Source: Tateyamaria omphalii
GTDB taxonomy: Bacteria > Pseudomonadota > Alphaproteobacteria > Rhodobacterales > Rhodobacteraceae
NCBI RefSeq assembly: GCF_001969365.1
Contig: NZ_CP019315.1
Coordinates: 13,608-77,607, forward strand
Length of the DNA stretch: 64,000 nt
Direction of reading: 5' to 3'
Shown here: piece by piece, positions 1-11,306 of the stretch
Position numbering within the stretch: the stretch's first letter is position 1
Layout: each line of letters starts with the position of its first letter
Notes under the pieces: generated by a model
Databases searched by the model: none
What the model saw: the letters and a program-made list of their open reading frames with translations, nothing else
Told to the model about the DNA's origin: nothing
Made by a program: the position numbers and the translations under genes

Positions 1-351
1 TGGGTCCACCCGCTCGTCATGGGGCTGGAAGAGCACCTTCTGCACATGTTCCGCGAAGATTTCGAATTCCACGATGCCGCCGGTCCGTCGCACCATGGCG
101 GCCATAAGCCTGCGACGAGCGTGGACGGGGGGCCAGCCCCCCAGCCTGCGGCTTCCCCCGGCGGTTTATCTGGCGAAATGAAGAACGGATCGGTGATCTG
201 GCTGGCAGATGCCGAGAAAGAACTGAAAAAGATCCCGTTCTTTGTCAGGGGCAAGGCCCGCCGCAACACCGAGGTCTTCGCTGCCGAGCGTGGCGTGGCA
301 GAGATCTCTGTCGACACTCTTTACGAAGCCAAGGCCCATTATGCGCGATGA
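1..351 (+). CDS. bchB: BchB, light-independent protochlorophyllide reductase subunit B (C-terminal fragment)
   Basis: The frame is open from base 1 and ends in TGA at 349-351, so only the last ~116 residues are in the window. BchB is one of the catalytic subunits of dark-operative protochlorophyllide reductase (BchL-BchN-BchB), which reduces ring D of protochlorophyllide to chlorophyllide. The visible part starts with a helix containing [16 protein letters not shown] variable Gly/Pro/His-rich linker follows, then the small C-terminal domain with the family-typical segment [21 protein letters not shown] and a Tyr-Glu-Ala helix near the end. The stop overlaps the bchH start region by 11 bases, the usual bchB-bchH coupling. 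Identification rests on this domain and on the following bchH and bchL. Confidence 0.9.
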   Translation, partial: WVHPLVMGLEEHLLHMFREDFEFHDAAGPSHHGGHKPATSVDGGPAPQPAASPGGLSGEMKNGSVIWLADAEKELKKIPFFVRGKARRNTEVFAAERGVAEISVDTLYEAKAHYAR

Positions 352-3300
352 TATGCACATAAATGGGCGCCTGCCCGGCTACCGCGTGGTCATTATCACG
401 CTGGACAGCCACGCCGCGGGCCCGGCGCGCCGGGCTATGGATAGCTTGTCCAAGGATTATCCCGGCCTCGATCTGCAGATCCACGCCGCTGCCGAATGGG
501 GCGAGACGCCCGGCAGTTTCGAAGCGGCTGAAGACGCCGTGATGAACGCCGATATCATCATCGCCAATCTTCTGTTCCTGGAAGAGCACGTCGCGCGCAT
601 CCTGCCCGCCCTGCGTGCCCGCCGCGACGATTGCGACGCCATGATCGGCGTGATTGCCGATGCCGAGGTCGTCAAGCTGACCCGCATGGGCACGCTCGAT
701 ATGCAGGCCCCGCCGTCGACCATGGGCAAGCTGATGAAGCGGTTGCGCGGCTCCTCCAAACCCTCGACGGAGGACGGTGCCAAGAAGATGGCGATGCTGC
801 GTCGCCTGCCCAAGATCCTGAAATTCATCCCCGGCAAGGCGCAGGACCTGCGCGCGTGGTTCATGGTCATGCAGTACTGGCTCGGCGGCTCGGACGACAA
901 TGTCCGCGCCATGATCCAGTTCTTGCTGAACCGCTATGCGACCTCCGCCGACTGGGCCGAACGGCCCGACGCGGCGCTGCCGATCGACTACCCCGACACC
1001 GGGCTTTACCACCCCGACCTCGCGGGCCGAATCACCACCGATCCCGCCGATATCCCGGGTCCGAAGGGCGCCGAGATGACGGTCGGCATCGTCATGCTGC
1101 GCTCTTATGTGCTGGCGGGTGACACGGATCACTACGATGGCGTCATCCGCGCCTTCGAAGCGCGTGGCATGCGCGTCCTGCCCGCTTTTGCTGGAGGGCT
1201 CGATGCCCGCCCCGCTATCGACGCCTACTTTAAGGGGCAGGTAGATGCGCTCGTGTCCCTGACCGGGTTCAGCCTGGTGGGCGGCCCCGCCTATAACGAC
1301 AACAAGGCGGCCATCGAAGTGCTGGCCGACCTCGACGTGCCCTACCTTGCCGCCCATGCGCTGGAATTCCAGACACTGGGCCAATGGGCGGGCAGCAGCG
1401 GCGGCCTCGGCCCCATCGAAACAACAATGCTCGTCGCCCTGCCCGAGTTGGACGGCGCCACCTGCCCCACCGTCTTTGGCGGGCGGCTCGGACCCGAAGG
1501 CTGCGACGGCTGCGACCACACCTGCCAAGCGGGCGAACCGAAAGCGATGGTGCCCTGTGCCGAACGCATCGACAGCCTCGCCGAAAAGGCCCTACGCCTG
1601 GGCCGTCTGCGCCGGAAAGAGAATGCCGAGAAGAAGGTCGCCATCGTCCTCTTTGGCTTTCCACCCAATGCAGGTGCAGTTGGCACCGCCGCCTATCTCT
1701 CTGTTTTCGAAAGCCTTTTCAACACGTTGAAAGCGATGCACGCGCGCGGTTATCAGGTCGAACTGCCCGAAAGCGTCGACGCCCTGCGCGCGCAAGTCCT
1801 GCACGGCAACGCCGCACAATATGGGCAAGAGGCCAACGTCGCGGCCCACGTGGATGCCGACACCATCGTCCGCACCACACCACCGCTCGCGGCCATCGAA
1901 GCCGTCTGGGGCCCTGCCCCCGGTCGCATCCAATCCGACGGGCGCGGTGTGTTCGTGCTGGGCAAGGAAATGGGCAACGTCTTTGTCGGCGTCCAGCCTG
2001 CCTTCGGCTACGAAGGCGACCCCATGCGCCTGCTCTTTGAAAGAGGCTTCGCGCCAACCCACGCCTTCACCACCTTTTACATATGGCTGCGCAACACCTA
2101 TCAGGCCGACGCGGTGATCCATTTCGGCATGCACGGCGCGCTGGAATTCATGCCGGGCAAGCAGGCGGGCCTCGGCGCGCGCGACTGGCCCGACCGGCTG
2201 ATCGGTGAGATGCCCAACATCTACCTCTACGCCGCCAACAACCCGTCCGAGGCGTCACTGGCTAAGCGCCGCTCGAACGCAGTGACGATCACGCACCTGA
2301 CCCCACCCTTGGCGCAATCCGGTCTCTACAAGGGGCTGGCGGAGCTGAAGGATTCGCTCACCCGCTGGCGCGAGATGGACACGCGCGACAGCGCACGGGC
2401 CGAACTGGAAGAGCTGATCGCAGAACAGGCCGAAACGGTGGACATGGGTGGCACGCCGCCCGAGGCACTCTGGCTCAAGCTGCTGGAGACCGAGGACGCC
2501 CTGATCCCCGACGGCCTGCACGTGGTCGGCCAACCGCTCAGCGATGCGGCGCGCGAGGAATACCTGAACCTCATGCCGCACACGGATGATGATGCGCGAG
2601 CCCGTGTGGACGCGCTCCTGCGCAACGAAACCGAACTGGCCGCCCTGATGACGGCGCTCGATGCGCGCTATATCAAGCCTGTCCCCGGCGGCGACCTGAT
2701 CCGCTCCGCCGACATCCTGCCGACGGGCCGCAACATTCACGCCTTCGACCCGTTCCGCATGCCCACGGCCTTTGCGTGCCGCGACGGGATGAAACAGGCG
2801 CAACTGCTGCTCGACACGCACCCCACCCTGCCGCGCTCGATCGCGCTGGTGCTCTGGGGGTCCGACAATATCAAATCCGATGGCGGCCCCATTGCACAGG
2901 CGCTGGCCCTTATGGGCTGCACCCCGCGGTTCGACAGCTTCGGTCGCCTTGCCGGCGCCGACCTGATCCCGCTGGAGGACCTCGGCCGCCCCCGCATCGA
3001 CGTGATCATGACCCTCTCGGGCATCTTCCGCGACCTCCTGCCCCTGCAAACCCGCATGTTGGCAGAGGCGGCGCTGAAATGCGCCGAAGCGGACGAGCCG
3101 CTGGACCAGAACTACATCCGCGCCCACGCGCTCGCCTATAGCGAGGCGCAAGGCGTCGACCTCGCCACCGCAGCCCTGCGCGTGTTCTCGAATGCCGAAG
3201 GGGCCTATGGCTCCAACGTGAACCAGCTCGTGGACAGCTCCGCCTTCGGGGACGAGGACGAGTTGGCCGACGCCTACGAGACCCGCAAGAGCTTTGCCTA

Positions 3301-3898
3301 CGGCGTCGATGGCAAATCGGCGGCCAACCCTGCGCTCCTGCAAAAGGCGCTGGCCGATGTGGAAGTGGCCTACCAGAACCTCGAATCGGTGGAACTGGGC
3401 GTCACCACGGTGGACCACTATTTCGACACGCTGGGCGGCATCGCCCGTGCCGTGAAACGCGCCCGCGGGTCCGACGCGGCGGTCTATATCGGCGACCAGA
3501 CCCGCGGCAACGCCAAGGTGCGCACGCTCAAGGATCAGGTGGCGCTCGAAACCCGCAGCCGCGCGCTGAACCCGAAATTCTTCGAAGGGCTCTTGAAGCA
3601 CGGCGCCGAAGGGGTCCGCCAGATCGAAGCGACCGTGACCAACACACTCGGCTGGTCGGCCACGACCGGCCAGGTGGACGACTGGGTGTACCAGCGCATC
3701 TCGGAAACCTTTGTGCTGGACGAAGAGATGCGCAAACGCATCGCTGATCTGAACCCGACCGCATCCTCCCGCATGGCCAACCGCCTGCTGGAAGCGTCCG
3801 ACCGCGACTACTGGGCGCCGGATGCCGAAACGCTGGCCGCGTTGCAAGACGCCGCCGATGCGCTCGAAGACAAGCTCGAAGGGATCGCAGCCGAATGA
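341..3898 (+). CDS. bchH: BchH, magnesium chelatase large subunit
   Basis: Encodes about 1185 residues, the normal size for BchH, a CobN/BchH-family protein. It binds protoporphyrin IX and carries out Mg insertion together with the ATPase subunits BchI and BchD, both encoded at 20.9-23.7 kb. The N-terminus [17 protein letters not shown] is typical. A Cys-rich stretch [16 protein letters not shown] lies near residue 385, and [15 protein letters not shown] of the CobN/BchH core lies near residue 595. I chose the ATG at 341, which overlaps the end of bchB; a second in-frame ATG at 353 is possible. Long antisense open frames here come from GC-rich codon use and are not genes. Confidence 0.95.
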   Translation: MRDDMHINGRLPGYRVVIITLDSHAAGPARRAMDSLSKDYPGLDLQIHAAAEWGETPGSFEAAEDAVMNADIIIANLLFLEEHVARILPALRARRDDCDAMIGVIADAEVVKLTRMGTLDMQAPPSTMGKLMKRLRGSSKPSTEDGAKKMAMLRRLPKILKFIPGKAQDLRAWFMVMQYWLGGSDDNVRAMIQFLLNRYATSADWAERPDAALPIDYPDTGLYHPDLAGRITTDPADIPGPKGAEMTVGIVMLRSYVLAGDTDHYDGVIRAFEARGMRVLPAFAGGLDARPAIDAYFKGQVDALVSLTGFSLVGGPAYNDNKAAIEVLADLDVPYLAAHALEFQTLGQWAGSSGGLGPIETTMLVALPELDGATCPTVFGGRLGPEGCDGCDHTCQAGEPKAMVPCAERIDSLAEKALRLGRLRRKENAEKKVAIVLFGFPPNAGAVGTAAYLSVFESLFNTLKAMHARGYQVELPESVDALRAQVLHGNAAQYGQEANVAAHVDADTIVRTTPPLAAIEAVWGPAPGRIQSDGRGVFVLGKEMGNVFVGVQPAFGYEGDPMRLLFERGFAPTHAFTTFYIWLRNTYQADAVIHFGMHGALEFMPGKQAGLGARDWPDRLIGEMPNIYLYAANNPSEASLAKRRSNAVTITHLTPPLAQSGLYKGLAELKDSLTRWREMDTRDSARAELEELIAEQAETVDMGGTPPEALWLKLLETEDALIPDGLHVVGQPLSDAAREEYLNLMPHTDDDARARVDALLRNETELAALMTALDARYIKPVPGGDLIRSADILPTGRNIHAFDPFRMPTAFACRDGMKQAQLLLDTHPTLPRSIALVLWGSDNIKSDGGPIAQALALMGCTPRFDSFGRLAGADLIPLEDLGRPRIDVIMTLSGIFRDLLPLQTRMLAEAALKCAEADEPLDQNYIRAHALAYSEAQGVDLATAALRVFSNAEGAYGSNVNQLVDSSAFGDEDELADAYETRKSFAYGVDGKSAANPALLQKALADVEVAYQNLESVELGVTTVDHYFDTLGGIARAVKRARGSDAAVYIGDQTRGNAKVRTLKDQVALETRSRALNPKFFEGLLKHGAEGVRQIEATVTNTLGWSATTGQVDDWVYQRISETFVLDEEMRKRIADLNPTASSRMANRLLEASDRDYWAPDAETLAALQDAADALEDKLEGIAAE

Positions 3899-3920
3899 TC
3901 CGCTTTGTTCATATCCACCG

Positions 3921-4888
<968 letters not shown>

Positions 4889-4889
<1 letters not shown>

Positions 4890-5572
4890 TGCAGGCATAT
4901 GACCAAACCCGCGCCCGCGTCGAAGACTATTTCGACCGCACGGCGACCCAGACATGGGAGCGCCTGACGTCGGACGCGCCGGTGTCGCGCATTCGGGAAA
5001 CCGTGCGCGCGGGACGGGAGCGGATGCGTGACCTCATGCTCAGCCGCCTGCCCGATGACCTGCGCGGCGCGCGGGTGCTGGATGCAGGCTGCGGACCCGG
5101 CATGGCGACCATCGAACTGGCCAAACGCGGGGCACAGGTCATGGCCGCCGACATCTCGCCCCAACTGATCGACATCGCGCAACTGCGCCTGCCGCATGAC
5201 CTGCAAAAGCAGGTGACCTTCCACGCGGGCGATATGCTGGACCCTGCGCTTGGAAATTTCGACGCCGTCATCGCGATGGACAGCCTGATCTACTACACCG
5301 CCCCCGACATCGGCGACGCGCTGGCAAAACTCGAACCGCGCGTCAGCGGTCCAATCATCTTCACCGTGGCCCCGCGCACACCTGCCCTCATGGCGATGTG
5401 GTACGCGGGCAAGGCGTTCCCCCGCTCCGACCGCTCGCCCGTGATGATCCCCCACGCGCACCCGAAACTGGCGCTGGCCGCCAAGGCCGCAGGCACACGC
5501 CGCCTCTTGCGCCCCGTCGACCGGATCACCTCCGGCTTCTATATCTCCGAAGCGATGGAGCTGCGCCCATGA
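4889..5572 (+). CDS. bchM: BchM, magnesium-protoporphyrin IX O-methyltransferase
   Basis: About 227 residues; transfers a methyl group from S-adenosylmethionine to the ring C propionate of Mg-protoporphyrin IX, the step after Mg chelation. The SAM-binding motif VLDAGCGPGMATIEL lies near residues 63-77, followed by the acidic VMAADIS motif and the DSLIYY segment typical of BchM. I take the ATG at 4889, whose first base is the last base of the bchL stop; a TTG three bases upstream is the alternative. The stop overlaps the lhaA start (ATGA), so translation is probably coupled through bchL-bchM-lhaA. Confidence 0.93.
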
Positions 5573-6993
5573 GCGCGCTCAAGCATCTCTCGCTCAAGGC
5601 GCTGCCCTTTGCCGACGCGGCGTCGGACGACCTGCCCATGGGCCAGCTTCTGCGCCTGTCGCTGTTCCAGGTGTCGGTCGGTATGGCCTCGGTCATGCTG
5701 CTCGGCACGCTGAACCGCGTGATGATCGTGGAACTGTCCGTGCCTGCGATGATCGTGGCGATCATGATCGCGCTGCCCGTGCTGTCGGCCCCCTTCCGCG
5801 CGCTTCTTGGCTTTCGGTCGGACACCTACCGCTCCGCCATAGGGTGGAAGCGCATCCCCTACATCTGGTTTGGCGCGCTGTGGCAGTTTGGCGGGCTGGC
5901 CATCATGCCCTTCGCCCTGCTGGTCCTGTCGGGCGACACGGTGATCAAGGTGCCCTTCGCGGGCGAAGTGCTGGCGGGCCTCGCCTTCCTCATGACCGGG
6001 CTCGGCATCCACATGACACAGACCGCCGGGCTGGCCCTCGCCAGCGACCGGGCCACGGACGAAACGCGCCCCCGCGTGGTGGCGATGCTTTATGTGATGT
6101 TCCTTGTCGGCATGGGCATCTCGGCCCTGATCATCGGCGGATTACTAAGCAATTACAGCAGTTTGACACTGATCCGCGTGGTCCAGGGGTCCGCCGTGGT
6201 CGGCGCCGTCCTCACCTTCATCGCACTCTGGAAACAGGAAAGCGTCAACCCCATGAGCCGTGAAGAGCGGGCCGCACCCCGTCCGCTCTTTCGCGACGCC
6301 TGGGCGGATTACGCACAGGGCGGACAGGCCGGGCGGCTCCTGGCCTGCGTCTTTGTGGGCACCATGGCCTTCAACATGCAGGACGTGCTGCTCGAACCAT
6401 ATGGCGGCGAGATCCTCGGCCTGTCGGTATCGGCCACAACGCTTCTCACTGCGCTCTGGGCCGCCGGGGCACTTTGTGGCTTCCTTTGGGCTGGGCGGCG
6501 CCTGGCCAGGGGATCCAACTCGTACCGCCTCGCAGGCGCGGGCATCCTCGCCGGGATCTGGGCCTTCAGCCTCGTGATCTTTGCGGCGCCAATGCAGGCC
6601 AACATCCTGTTCTACGCAGGAGCCACGCTCATCGGCTTTGGCGGTGGTCTGTTTGCCGTCTCAACCCTCACTGCCGCCATGGCCATGCCGGCCAAGGGGG
6701 TCGCCGGGCGCGGCCTTGCCCTCGGGGCCTGGGGTGCAGCGCAGGCCACGGCCGCAGGCGTCGCCATCGCCCTCGGCGGGACGCTGCGCGACTGGATTGG
6801 CACCATTGCCATGTCGGGTGCCTGGGGCGAAGGCCTCGCCACGCCCGCCACCGGATACTCTTTCGTCTATCACGTTGAGATTGGCCTTTTGTTCGTCACT
6901 CTCGCCATCCTGGGACCGCTTGTGCGCACTTCGGGTCCCCTCACCGAACGGAAGGACGCACAGCCACTTGGGCTGGCGGATTTCCCCACATGA
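5569..6993 (+). CDS. lhaA: LhaA/PucC-family light-harvesting complex assembly protein
   Basis: About 474 residues with many hydrophobic segments (around 12 membrane helices), the BCD/PucC branch of the major facilitator superfamily. LhaA is needed for assembly of the LH1 antenna around the reaction centre, possibly by delivering bacteriochlorophyll; this is family knowledge. Seen here are FRALLGFRSDTYRSAIGWKR after the second or third helix and Gly-rich helices near the C-terminus. The ATG at 5569 overlaps the bchM stop. Its place between bchM and puhA is the standard one for lhaA (also called orf1696). No puc (LH2) genes occur in this window. Confidence 0.9.
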   Translation: MSALKHLSLKALPFADAASDDLPMGQLLRLSLFQVSVGMASVMLLGTLNRVMIVELSVPAMIVAIMIALPVLSAPFRALLGFRSDTYRSAIGWKRIPYIWFGALWQFGGLAIMPFALLVLSGDTVIKVPFAGEVLAGLAFLMTGLGIHMTQTAGLALASDRATDETRPRVVAMLYVMFLVGMGISALIIGGLLSNYSSLTLIRVVQGSAVVGAVLTFIALWKQESVNPMSREERAAPRPLFRDAWADYAQGGQAGRLLACVFVGTMAFNMQDVLLEPYGGEILGLSVSATTLLTALWAAGALCGFLWAGRRLARGSNSYRLAGAGILAGIWAFSLVIFAAPMQANILFYAGATLIGFGGGLFAVSTLTAAMAMPAKGVAGRGLALGAWGAAQATAAGVAIALGGTLRDWIGTIAMSGAWGEGLATPATGYSFVYHVEIGLLFVTLAILGPLVRTSGPLTERKDAQPLGLADFPT

Positions 6994-7018
6994 CCGCCCG
7001 TTGGAAAGGACACCTGTC

Positions 7019-7789
7019 ATGACCGAAACATTCTTTGGCGAATTCGACCTCGCGTCCCTGTCGCTCTGGTTGTTCTACTTCTTCTTCTTCGGCCTCGTGG
7101 TCTGGATCCAGCGCGAAAACATGCGCGAAGGCTACCCGCTCGAGGATGACGACGGGAACAAATCCTCGAACCCCTCCATGTGGCCCCTGCCCGAAGACAA
7201 GACGTTCGACCTGCCCCACGGGCGTGGCTCTGTGACCGTTCCTTCGGGCCAGGTGCCCGAACGCGCGGACATCCCGATGAAACGCTCCGGCCCCGGCAAC
7301 GGTTACCCGCTGGAACCCACGGGCGACCCGATGCTGGACGGTGTTGGCCCGGCCTCCTGGGCGCCGCGCCGCGACGTGCCGGAACTGGACGGCCACGGGC
7401 ACCCCAAGATCGTGCCGATGTCCGCCAACGAAGCCTTCCGCTTTGCCACGGGCCGCGACCCGCGCGGTCTGCCGCTCATGTCCGGCGATGGCGAGGTCGT
7501 GGGCAAGGTCGTCGACATGTGGATCGACGAGCCGGAACAGCTGGTCCGCTACCTTGAATACACGCTGGATGCCAAATGGGGCACGGGCAACCGCCTGGTG
7601 CCGCTGACGCTCGCGCGGATCAAATCCGACCGCGTCGTGGTGCGCACGCTCTATGGCAAGCATTTCGCCACCGTGCCGCAGCACGCCAGCAGCACGCAGG
7701 TGACCATGCTCGAGGAAGAGAAGATCAGCGGCTACTACGGCGGCGGTGTCCTCTACGCCGACAGCGCGCGGCAAGAGCCACAGCTTTGA
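7019..7789 (+). CDS. puhA: PuhA, photosynthetic reaction centre H subunit
   Basis: 256 residues, normal for the H subunit, which caps the L-M core on the cytoplasmic side and shapes proton delivery to QB. One transmembrane helix lies near residues 12-32 (LWLFYFFFFGLVVWIQRENMR), followed by a Pro-rich stretch and the cytoplasmic beta domain with IVPMSANEAF and GRDPRGLPL. The ATG at 7019 is preceded by a GGAAAGGA ribosome-binding site. It begins the puhA-puhB-puhC run of assembly genes. Confidence 0.96.
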   Translation: MTETFFGEFDLASLSLWLFYFFFFGLVVWIQRENMREGYPLEDDDGNKSSNPSMWPLPEDKTFDLPHGRGSVTVPSGQVPERADIPMKRSGPGNGYPLEPTGDPMLDGVGPASWAPRRDVPELDGHGHPKIVPMSANEAFRFATGRDPRGLPLMSGDGEVVGKVVDMWIDEPEQLVRYLEYTLDAKWGTGNRLVPLTLARIKSDRVVVRTLYGKHFATVPQHASSTQVTMLEEEKISGYYGGGVLYADSARQEPQL

Positions 7790-7855
7790 TGAACCGCGGG
7801 GCGCGCCGCGCGGTGCGCCCCGTCATCCGCAACCGAAAGAAAGGGAATGTGCGCC

Positions 7856-8487
7856 ATGTCCCATGACGATTTCGCAGTCGAGCCGATCCAAGGGCTCCCC
7901 GAAGCCCCCCCGAGGGTGAACAAATCCTGTGGCAAGGCAGGCCAGATACCAGCGCGCTCGCCCGGGACGCGCTCAACATCAACTGGGTGATGGGCTATTT
8001 CGTGGTCCTGGCCGCGTGGCGGTTCATCTCGGTGATCGACCTGATGCCGATCGGGCAAGCGATCGGGGCCACGCTCCCCTTCTTCCTCATGGGCGCGGTG
8101 GCCTGGCTGCTGCTCTACGGCATTGCGCTGATCCAGGCGCGGGCAACGATGTACACGATCACCACATCGCGGATTGCGATGCGGATCGGGGCGGCACTGA
8201 CACTCACGATCAACCTGCCCTACCGCGAACTCGGCAACGCCGCACTTGACTTGCGCAAGAACGGCACGGGCACCATCGCGCTCGACACGACCGGAGAGAC
8301 CAAGCTCAGCTACCTCGTGCTCTGGCCCCACGCCCGGCCCTGGACCTTCGGCAACACCCAGCCCGCATTGCGCTGCATCCCCAATGCCGAACGCGTGGCC
8401 CGCATTCTCGCCGACGCGGCAGAGGCGCGGATCAGCACACCACAGATCACGCGGATCGCCCCCGGCGACGCGGTCGCGGCGGAGTAA
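7856..8487 (+). pseudogene. puhB: PuhB, reaction-centre assembly protein, interrupted by a single-base frameshift
   Basis: PuhB is a membrane protein that helps assemble the reaction centre/LH1 core. Translation from the ATG at 7856 gives MSHDDFAVEPIQGLPEAPP and then goes out of frame at a run of seven C (7905-7911). Adding one C continues into EGEQILWQGRPDTSALARDA and the downstream frame with two to three membrane helices (about 7987-8160) and a soluble C-terminal domain (ALDLRKNGTG). The combined ~210 residues match the usual PuhB size. As written the gene is broken, but a homopolymer under-call is the simplest explanation. The stop is 4 bases before puhC. Confidence 0.85.
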
Positions 8488-8491
8488 GCAG

Positions 8492-8959
8492 ATGTCCAAC
8501 GCCGAACACCCCCGCATCCACGCCAAGGAAGACGAGCTTGTCCCCCGCGTCCTGATCCGCGCGGTCCTGGCTCTGCTGCTGATCGTGCTGTCGCTCGTCA
8601 CCATCGCCACACTCACGAACCGCCCGCTGGAAAGCACACCGGCCCAGACGCCGATCATCGCCGAACGGGCCATATACCTGTCCGGCGACGCCTCGGGAGC
8701 CGCGCGGGTGATGGACCTGAACGGCTCGATCCTCGCCGACTTCCCATCCGACAAGGGCGGCTTTGTCGCTGGCATCGAACGCGTCATCGCCCGCGAACGG
8801 GGCAAATCGGGGGCCGACGCCTCCGCCCCCGTCATCCTGCGCCTGCGCGAGGGCAACCGCCTGTCGATCTACGACCCCGAAACCAACTGGTCAGCCGAGC
8901 TTATGGGCTTCGGCGCCGACAATCTCCGCACCTTCGCCAGGTTGCTGAGCAAACCCTGA
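8492..8959 (+). CDS. puhC: PuhC, photosynthetic complex assembly protein
   Basis: 155 residues: a short polar N-terminus, one membrane-spanning segment (LIRAVLALLLIVLSLVTIA, about residues 22-40) and a periplasmic domain. The match is to the puhC/orf162 type of assembly protein, which supports reaction centre-LH1 organisation. It contains GERxIxL-like beta strands (AERAIYLSGDASG) and the conserved RFDPE-like element as LSIYDPETNW. It starts 4 bases after the end of puhB and is followed by a 98-residue conserved small gene before acsF. Assignment rests on position and topology more than on a catalytic motif. Confidence 0.88.
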   Translation: MSNAEHPRIHAKEDELVPRVLIRAVLALLLIVLSLVTIATLTNRPLESTPAQTPIIAERAIYLSGDASGAARVMDLNGSILADFPSDKGGFVAGIERVIARERGKSGADASAPVILRLREGNRLSIYDPETNWSAELMGFGADNLRTFARLLSKP

Positions 8960-8979
8960 CCCAGAAAGGAAGCCACCTC

Positions 8980-9276
8980 ATGGGACTACTGACAAAGGAC
9001 GTTGAACGTGCCCCGTGCACGGTTGAAATCAGCCACAAATTCGAAAGCCTGCACGCGCATGTGCGGTTCAACAACGGCGCCGTGATCTATCCCGGTGACG
9101 AAGTGCAGGTGCAGGGGCCCGAAATCATGGCCCCCTTCGGTGAAATCGTGACCGAAGACCGCGAGGCCGTGATCGTGCGCGCCTCCGCCCTCGAACGGCT
9201 CTGGACCCGCCTCACAGGCGATTTCGAAGTCATGGAACTCTGCGAATTCTCCTTCTCCGAAGAGGTGACGCTATGA
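8980..9276 (+). CDS. Conserved 98-residue protein of the puh-acsF operon, function unknown
   Basis: Small soluble protein with no membrane segment or signal peptide. Notable segments are CTVEISHKFESLHAHVRF, YPGDEVQVQGPEI and a C-terminal acidic tail. A good ribosome-binding site (AGAAAGGAAG) precedes the ATG, and the stop overlaps the acsF start (ATGA), so it is probably translated in step with acsF. I recall small hypothetical genes at this position in related phototrophs but know no function. The beta-rich, binding-domain-like look and tight coupling to acsF make a helper role for the cyclase or core complex possible; that is inference only. Confidence 0.8.
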   Translation: MGLLTKDVERAPCTVEISHKFESLHAHVRFNNGAVIYPGDEVQVQGPEIMAPFGEIVTEDREAVIVRASALERLWTRLTGDFEVMELCEFSFSEEVTL

Positions 9277-10385
9277 ACGTTCAAAACACCGAAAAGCACA
9301 CTGCAGACGCCACAAGCGTGGAAGAAGGGCTGGCCATCGCCCAGGCTCAGGACGAAAAATTCACGTCCGAGTTTGCCACCGAAACCGCGATGCAGAACAC
9401 CCTGCTCACGCCGCGCTTCTACACCACCGATTTTGATGAGCTGGACGCCATCGACGTCAGTTCGGTCCGCGAGGACTGGGACAAGCTGATCGACCAGATG
9501 GAAAGCGACCCGAACAAAGGGCATTTCAAGAAAAACGAAGACTGGGATCACGTCGACTGGGACGGGATGGAGCCGGAGTTGAAAAAGGAGTTCATCGACT
9601 TCCTGATCTCCTCCTGCACCGCAGAGTTTTCCGGCTGCGTGCTCTACAAGGAAATGAAGCGGCGCGGCGCGAACAAGGACATCACGCAGCTCTTCCAGCT
9701 CATGGCACGGGACGAGGCACGCCACGCGGGCTTCATCAACGACGCCCTGCGCGAGGCCGGGCTGCGCGTGAACCTCGGCTTCCTGACGCAGAAAAAGAAA
9801 TACACCTACTTCCGGCCCAAATTCATCTACTACGCCACGTATCTCTCGGAAAAGATCGGCTACGCCCGCTATATCACCATCTTCCGGCACCTCCAGGCGC
9901 ACCCCGAACACCGTTTCCACCCGATCTTCAAGTGGTTCGAGGAATGGTGCAATGACGAGTTCTCGCACGGCGAAGCCTTCGCCCTGCTGATGAAGACGGA
10001 CCCGAAACTCACCAGCGGCATCAACGTCTACTGGATCAAGTTCTTCCTCACAGCGGTCTACGCCACGATGTACGTGCGCGACCACCAGCGCCCCGCGTTC
10101 CACAAGGCGCTCGGCGTCGATCCCGACTGGTACGCGCACGAGGTGTTCACCAAGACCTCGAAACTCAGCGAACAGATCTTCCCGATCACGCTCGACATCG
10201 ACCACCCCCGCTGGCAGCGCGGGCTGGAACGTCTGCAAAAGGCCAATGTGGACATGGCAGAGGCGAAAGGCCTGAAGAAAATCGGCGCACAGATCCGTGC
10301 GGCGACAGCCTTCGTGTCGCTCTACACGATCCCGGCCAAAAAACACGTCGTACCTGCCTCCACCCGGCTGGAGCCAGCCTATTGA
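9273..10385 (+). CDS. acsF: AcsF, magnesium-protoporphyrin IX monomethyl ester oxidative cyclase (aerobic)
   Basis: 370-residue diiron protein that forms the isocyclic ring E of bacteriochlorophyll using O2. The ferritin-like iron-binding motifs are visible: CTAEFSGCVLYKE (Glu ligand, about residue 117) and MARDEARHAGF (EARH, about residue 150), with matching downstream Glu/His in WCNDEFSHGEAF. Length is normal for the alphaproteobacterial form. Its presence, without the anaerobic bchE in this window, fits an aerobic anoxygenic phototroph. It overlaps the upstream small gene by 4 bases, and about 110 bases separate it from puhE. Confidence 0.95.
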   Translation: MNVQNTEKHTADATSVEEGLAIAQAQDEKFTSEFATETAMQNTLLTPRFYTTDFDELDAIDVSSVREDWDKLIDQMESDPNKGHFKKNEDWDHVDWDGMEPELKKEFIDFLISSCTAEFSGCVLYKEMKRRGANKDITQLFQLMARDEARHAGFINDALREAGLRVNLGFLTQKKKYTYFRPKFIYYATYLSEKIGYARYITIFRHLQAHPEHRFHPIFKWFEEWCNDEFSHGEAFALLMKTDPKLTSGINVYWIKFFLTAVYATMYVRDHQRPAFHKALGVDPDWYAHEVFTKTSKLSEQIFPITLDIDHPRWQRGLERLQKANVDMAEAKGLKKIGAQIRAATAFVSLYTIPAKKHVVPASTRLEPAY

Positions 10386-10414
10386 GCCACGCCATTCGGC
10401 ATAACCTCCCCCGG

Positions 10415-10445
10415 CTTCATTGTTCCGGAAATATGCCGGGGGAAC
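10415..10445 (+). repeat. Dispersed intergenic repeat B, copy 2 (acsF-puhE gap)
   Basis: CTTCATTGTTCCGGAAATAT followed by GCCGGGGGAAC. It shares the first ~20 bases with the copies at 3921-3958 (inverted) and 44601-44640, while the GC-rich half is diverged. It lies inside the puh-hemA operon just after the acsF stop. Confidence 0.5.
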
Positions 10446-10496
10446 GCCGCAGGCGTGGGGGCAGCGCCCCCAGCGACACATCCGGGGGGCACAGCA

Positions 10497-11306
10497 ATGA
10501 CCCCCTGGATCGCCGCCCTCATCGCCCTTTTCATCTGGTGGTTCTCCACCGGCACCATCCTGATGGCGGTCAAATACGCCGACCGCGCAGGCGAACGGGC
10601 GCGGCGCACCACCACATGGGCCGCCCTGCCGCTCATGGGCTTGGGCGCCTACGGCACATTCTGGTCCATGACCCAAACCGACATCATGGGCATCTACGTG
10701 GCCTTCCTGTCGGCGCTCGCCCTCTGGGGCTGGATCGAACTGGCCTTCCTCACCGGCGTCATCACTGGCCCAAACCGCCGCGCGCTGCCGCCCCACCGCC
10801 CCGAATGGGAACGGTTCATCCGCGCCTGGGGAACGCTCGCCTATCACGAGATACTGCTGGCGGGCACACTGATCGCTCTGGGCCTCGCCCTCTGGCACGC
10901 GCCCAACCCGTTTGCCTTCTACACCTTCGCGGTGCTGTTCTTCGCCCGCATCTCGGCCAAGCTGAACCTCTTTTTCGGCGTCCCCCGCATCAATGTCGAC
11001 TTCCTGCCGGAAGCTTTGGCACACCTGCCCAGCCACTTCCGCATCGCAAACATGAACTGGCTCTTCCCGATCTCGGTCACGGCCCTCACCTTCGCCGCGG
11101 CCTGCTGGCTCGAACGGCTCTATGCGGCCGAAACAGCGGGCGCGATCACGGGCTTTGCGCTCCTGACGGCCCTCACGGCCCTCGCGGCCCTCGAACACTG
11201 GGTGATGGTCCTTCCCATCCCCGACGAACGGCTCTGGCGCTGGATGCTGCCTGCGCCCAAACCAACCAAGAACACCACACCACAAGGGGGACATCATGGA
11301 CTTTGA
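10497..11306 (+). CDS. puhE: PuhE, photosynthesis operon membrane protein
   Basis: 269 residues with about seven hydrophobic helices, matching the puhE/orf274 family (DUF3623-type), which influences reaction-centre and bacteriochlorophyll levels in relatives. Features include [19 protein letters not shown] at the N-terminus and [20 protein letters not shown] in the middle, a well-conserved block of this family. The ATG at 10497 follows a G-rich ribosome-binding site; an in-frame upstream extension would only cover intergenic sequence. The 3' end overlaps hemA by 11 bases. Confidence 0.9.
   Translation: MTPWIAALIALFIWWFSTGTILMAVKYADRAGERARRTTTWAALPLMGLGAYGTFWSMTQTDIMGIYVAFLSALALWGWIELAFLTGVITGPNRRALPPHRPEWERFIRAWGTLAYHEILLAGTLIALGLALWHAPNPFAFYTFAVLFFARISAKLNLFFGVPRINVDFLPEALAHLPSHFRIANMNWLFPISVTALTFAAACWLERLYAAETAGAITGFALLTALTALAALEHWVMVLPIPDERLWRWMLPAPKPTKNTTPQGGHHGL

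Noticed and set aside
245..1528. Long antisense open frames opposite bchH, and similar ones opposite acsF-puhE (9087-11297) and bchH 3' part (2255-3940)
   Set aside because: They mirror GC-rich codon use of well-identified genes on the other strand, have Arg/Gly/His-rich composition and no recognisable domains or ribosome-binding sites.
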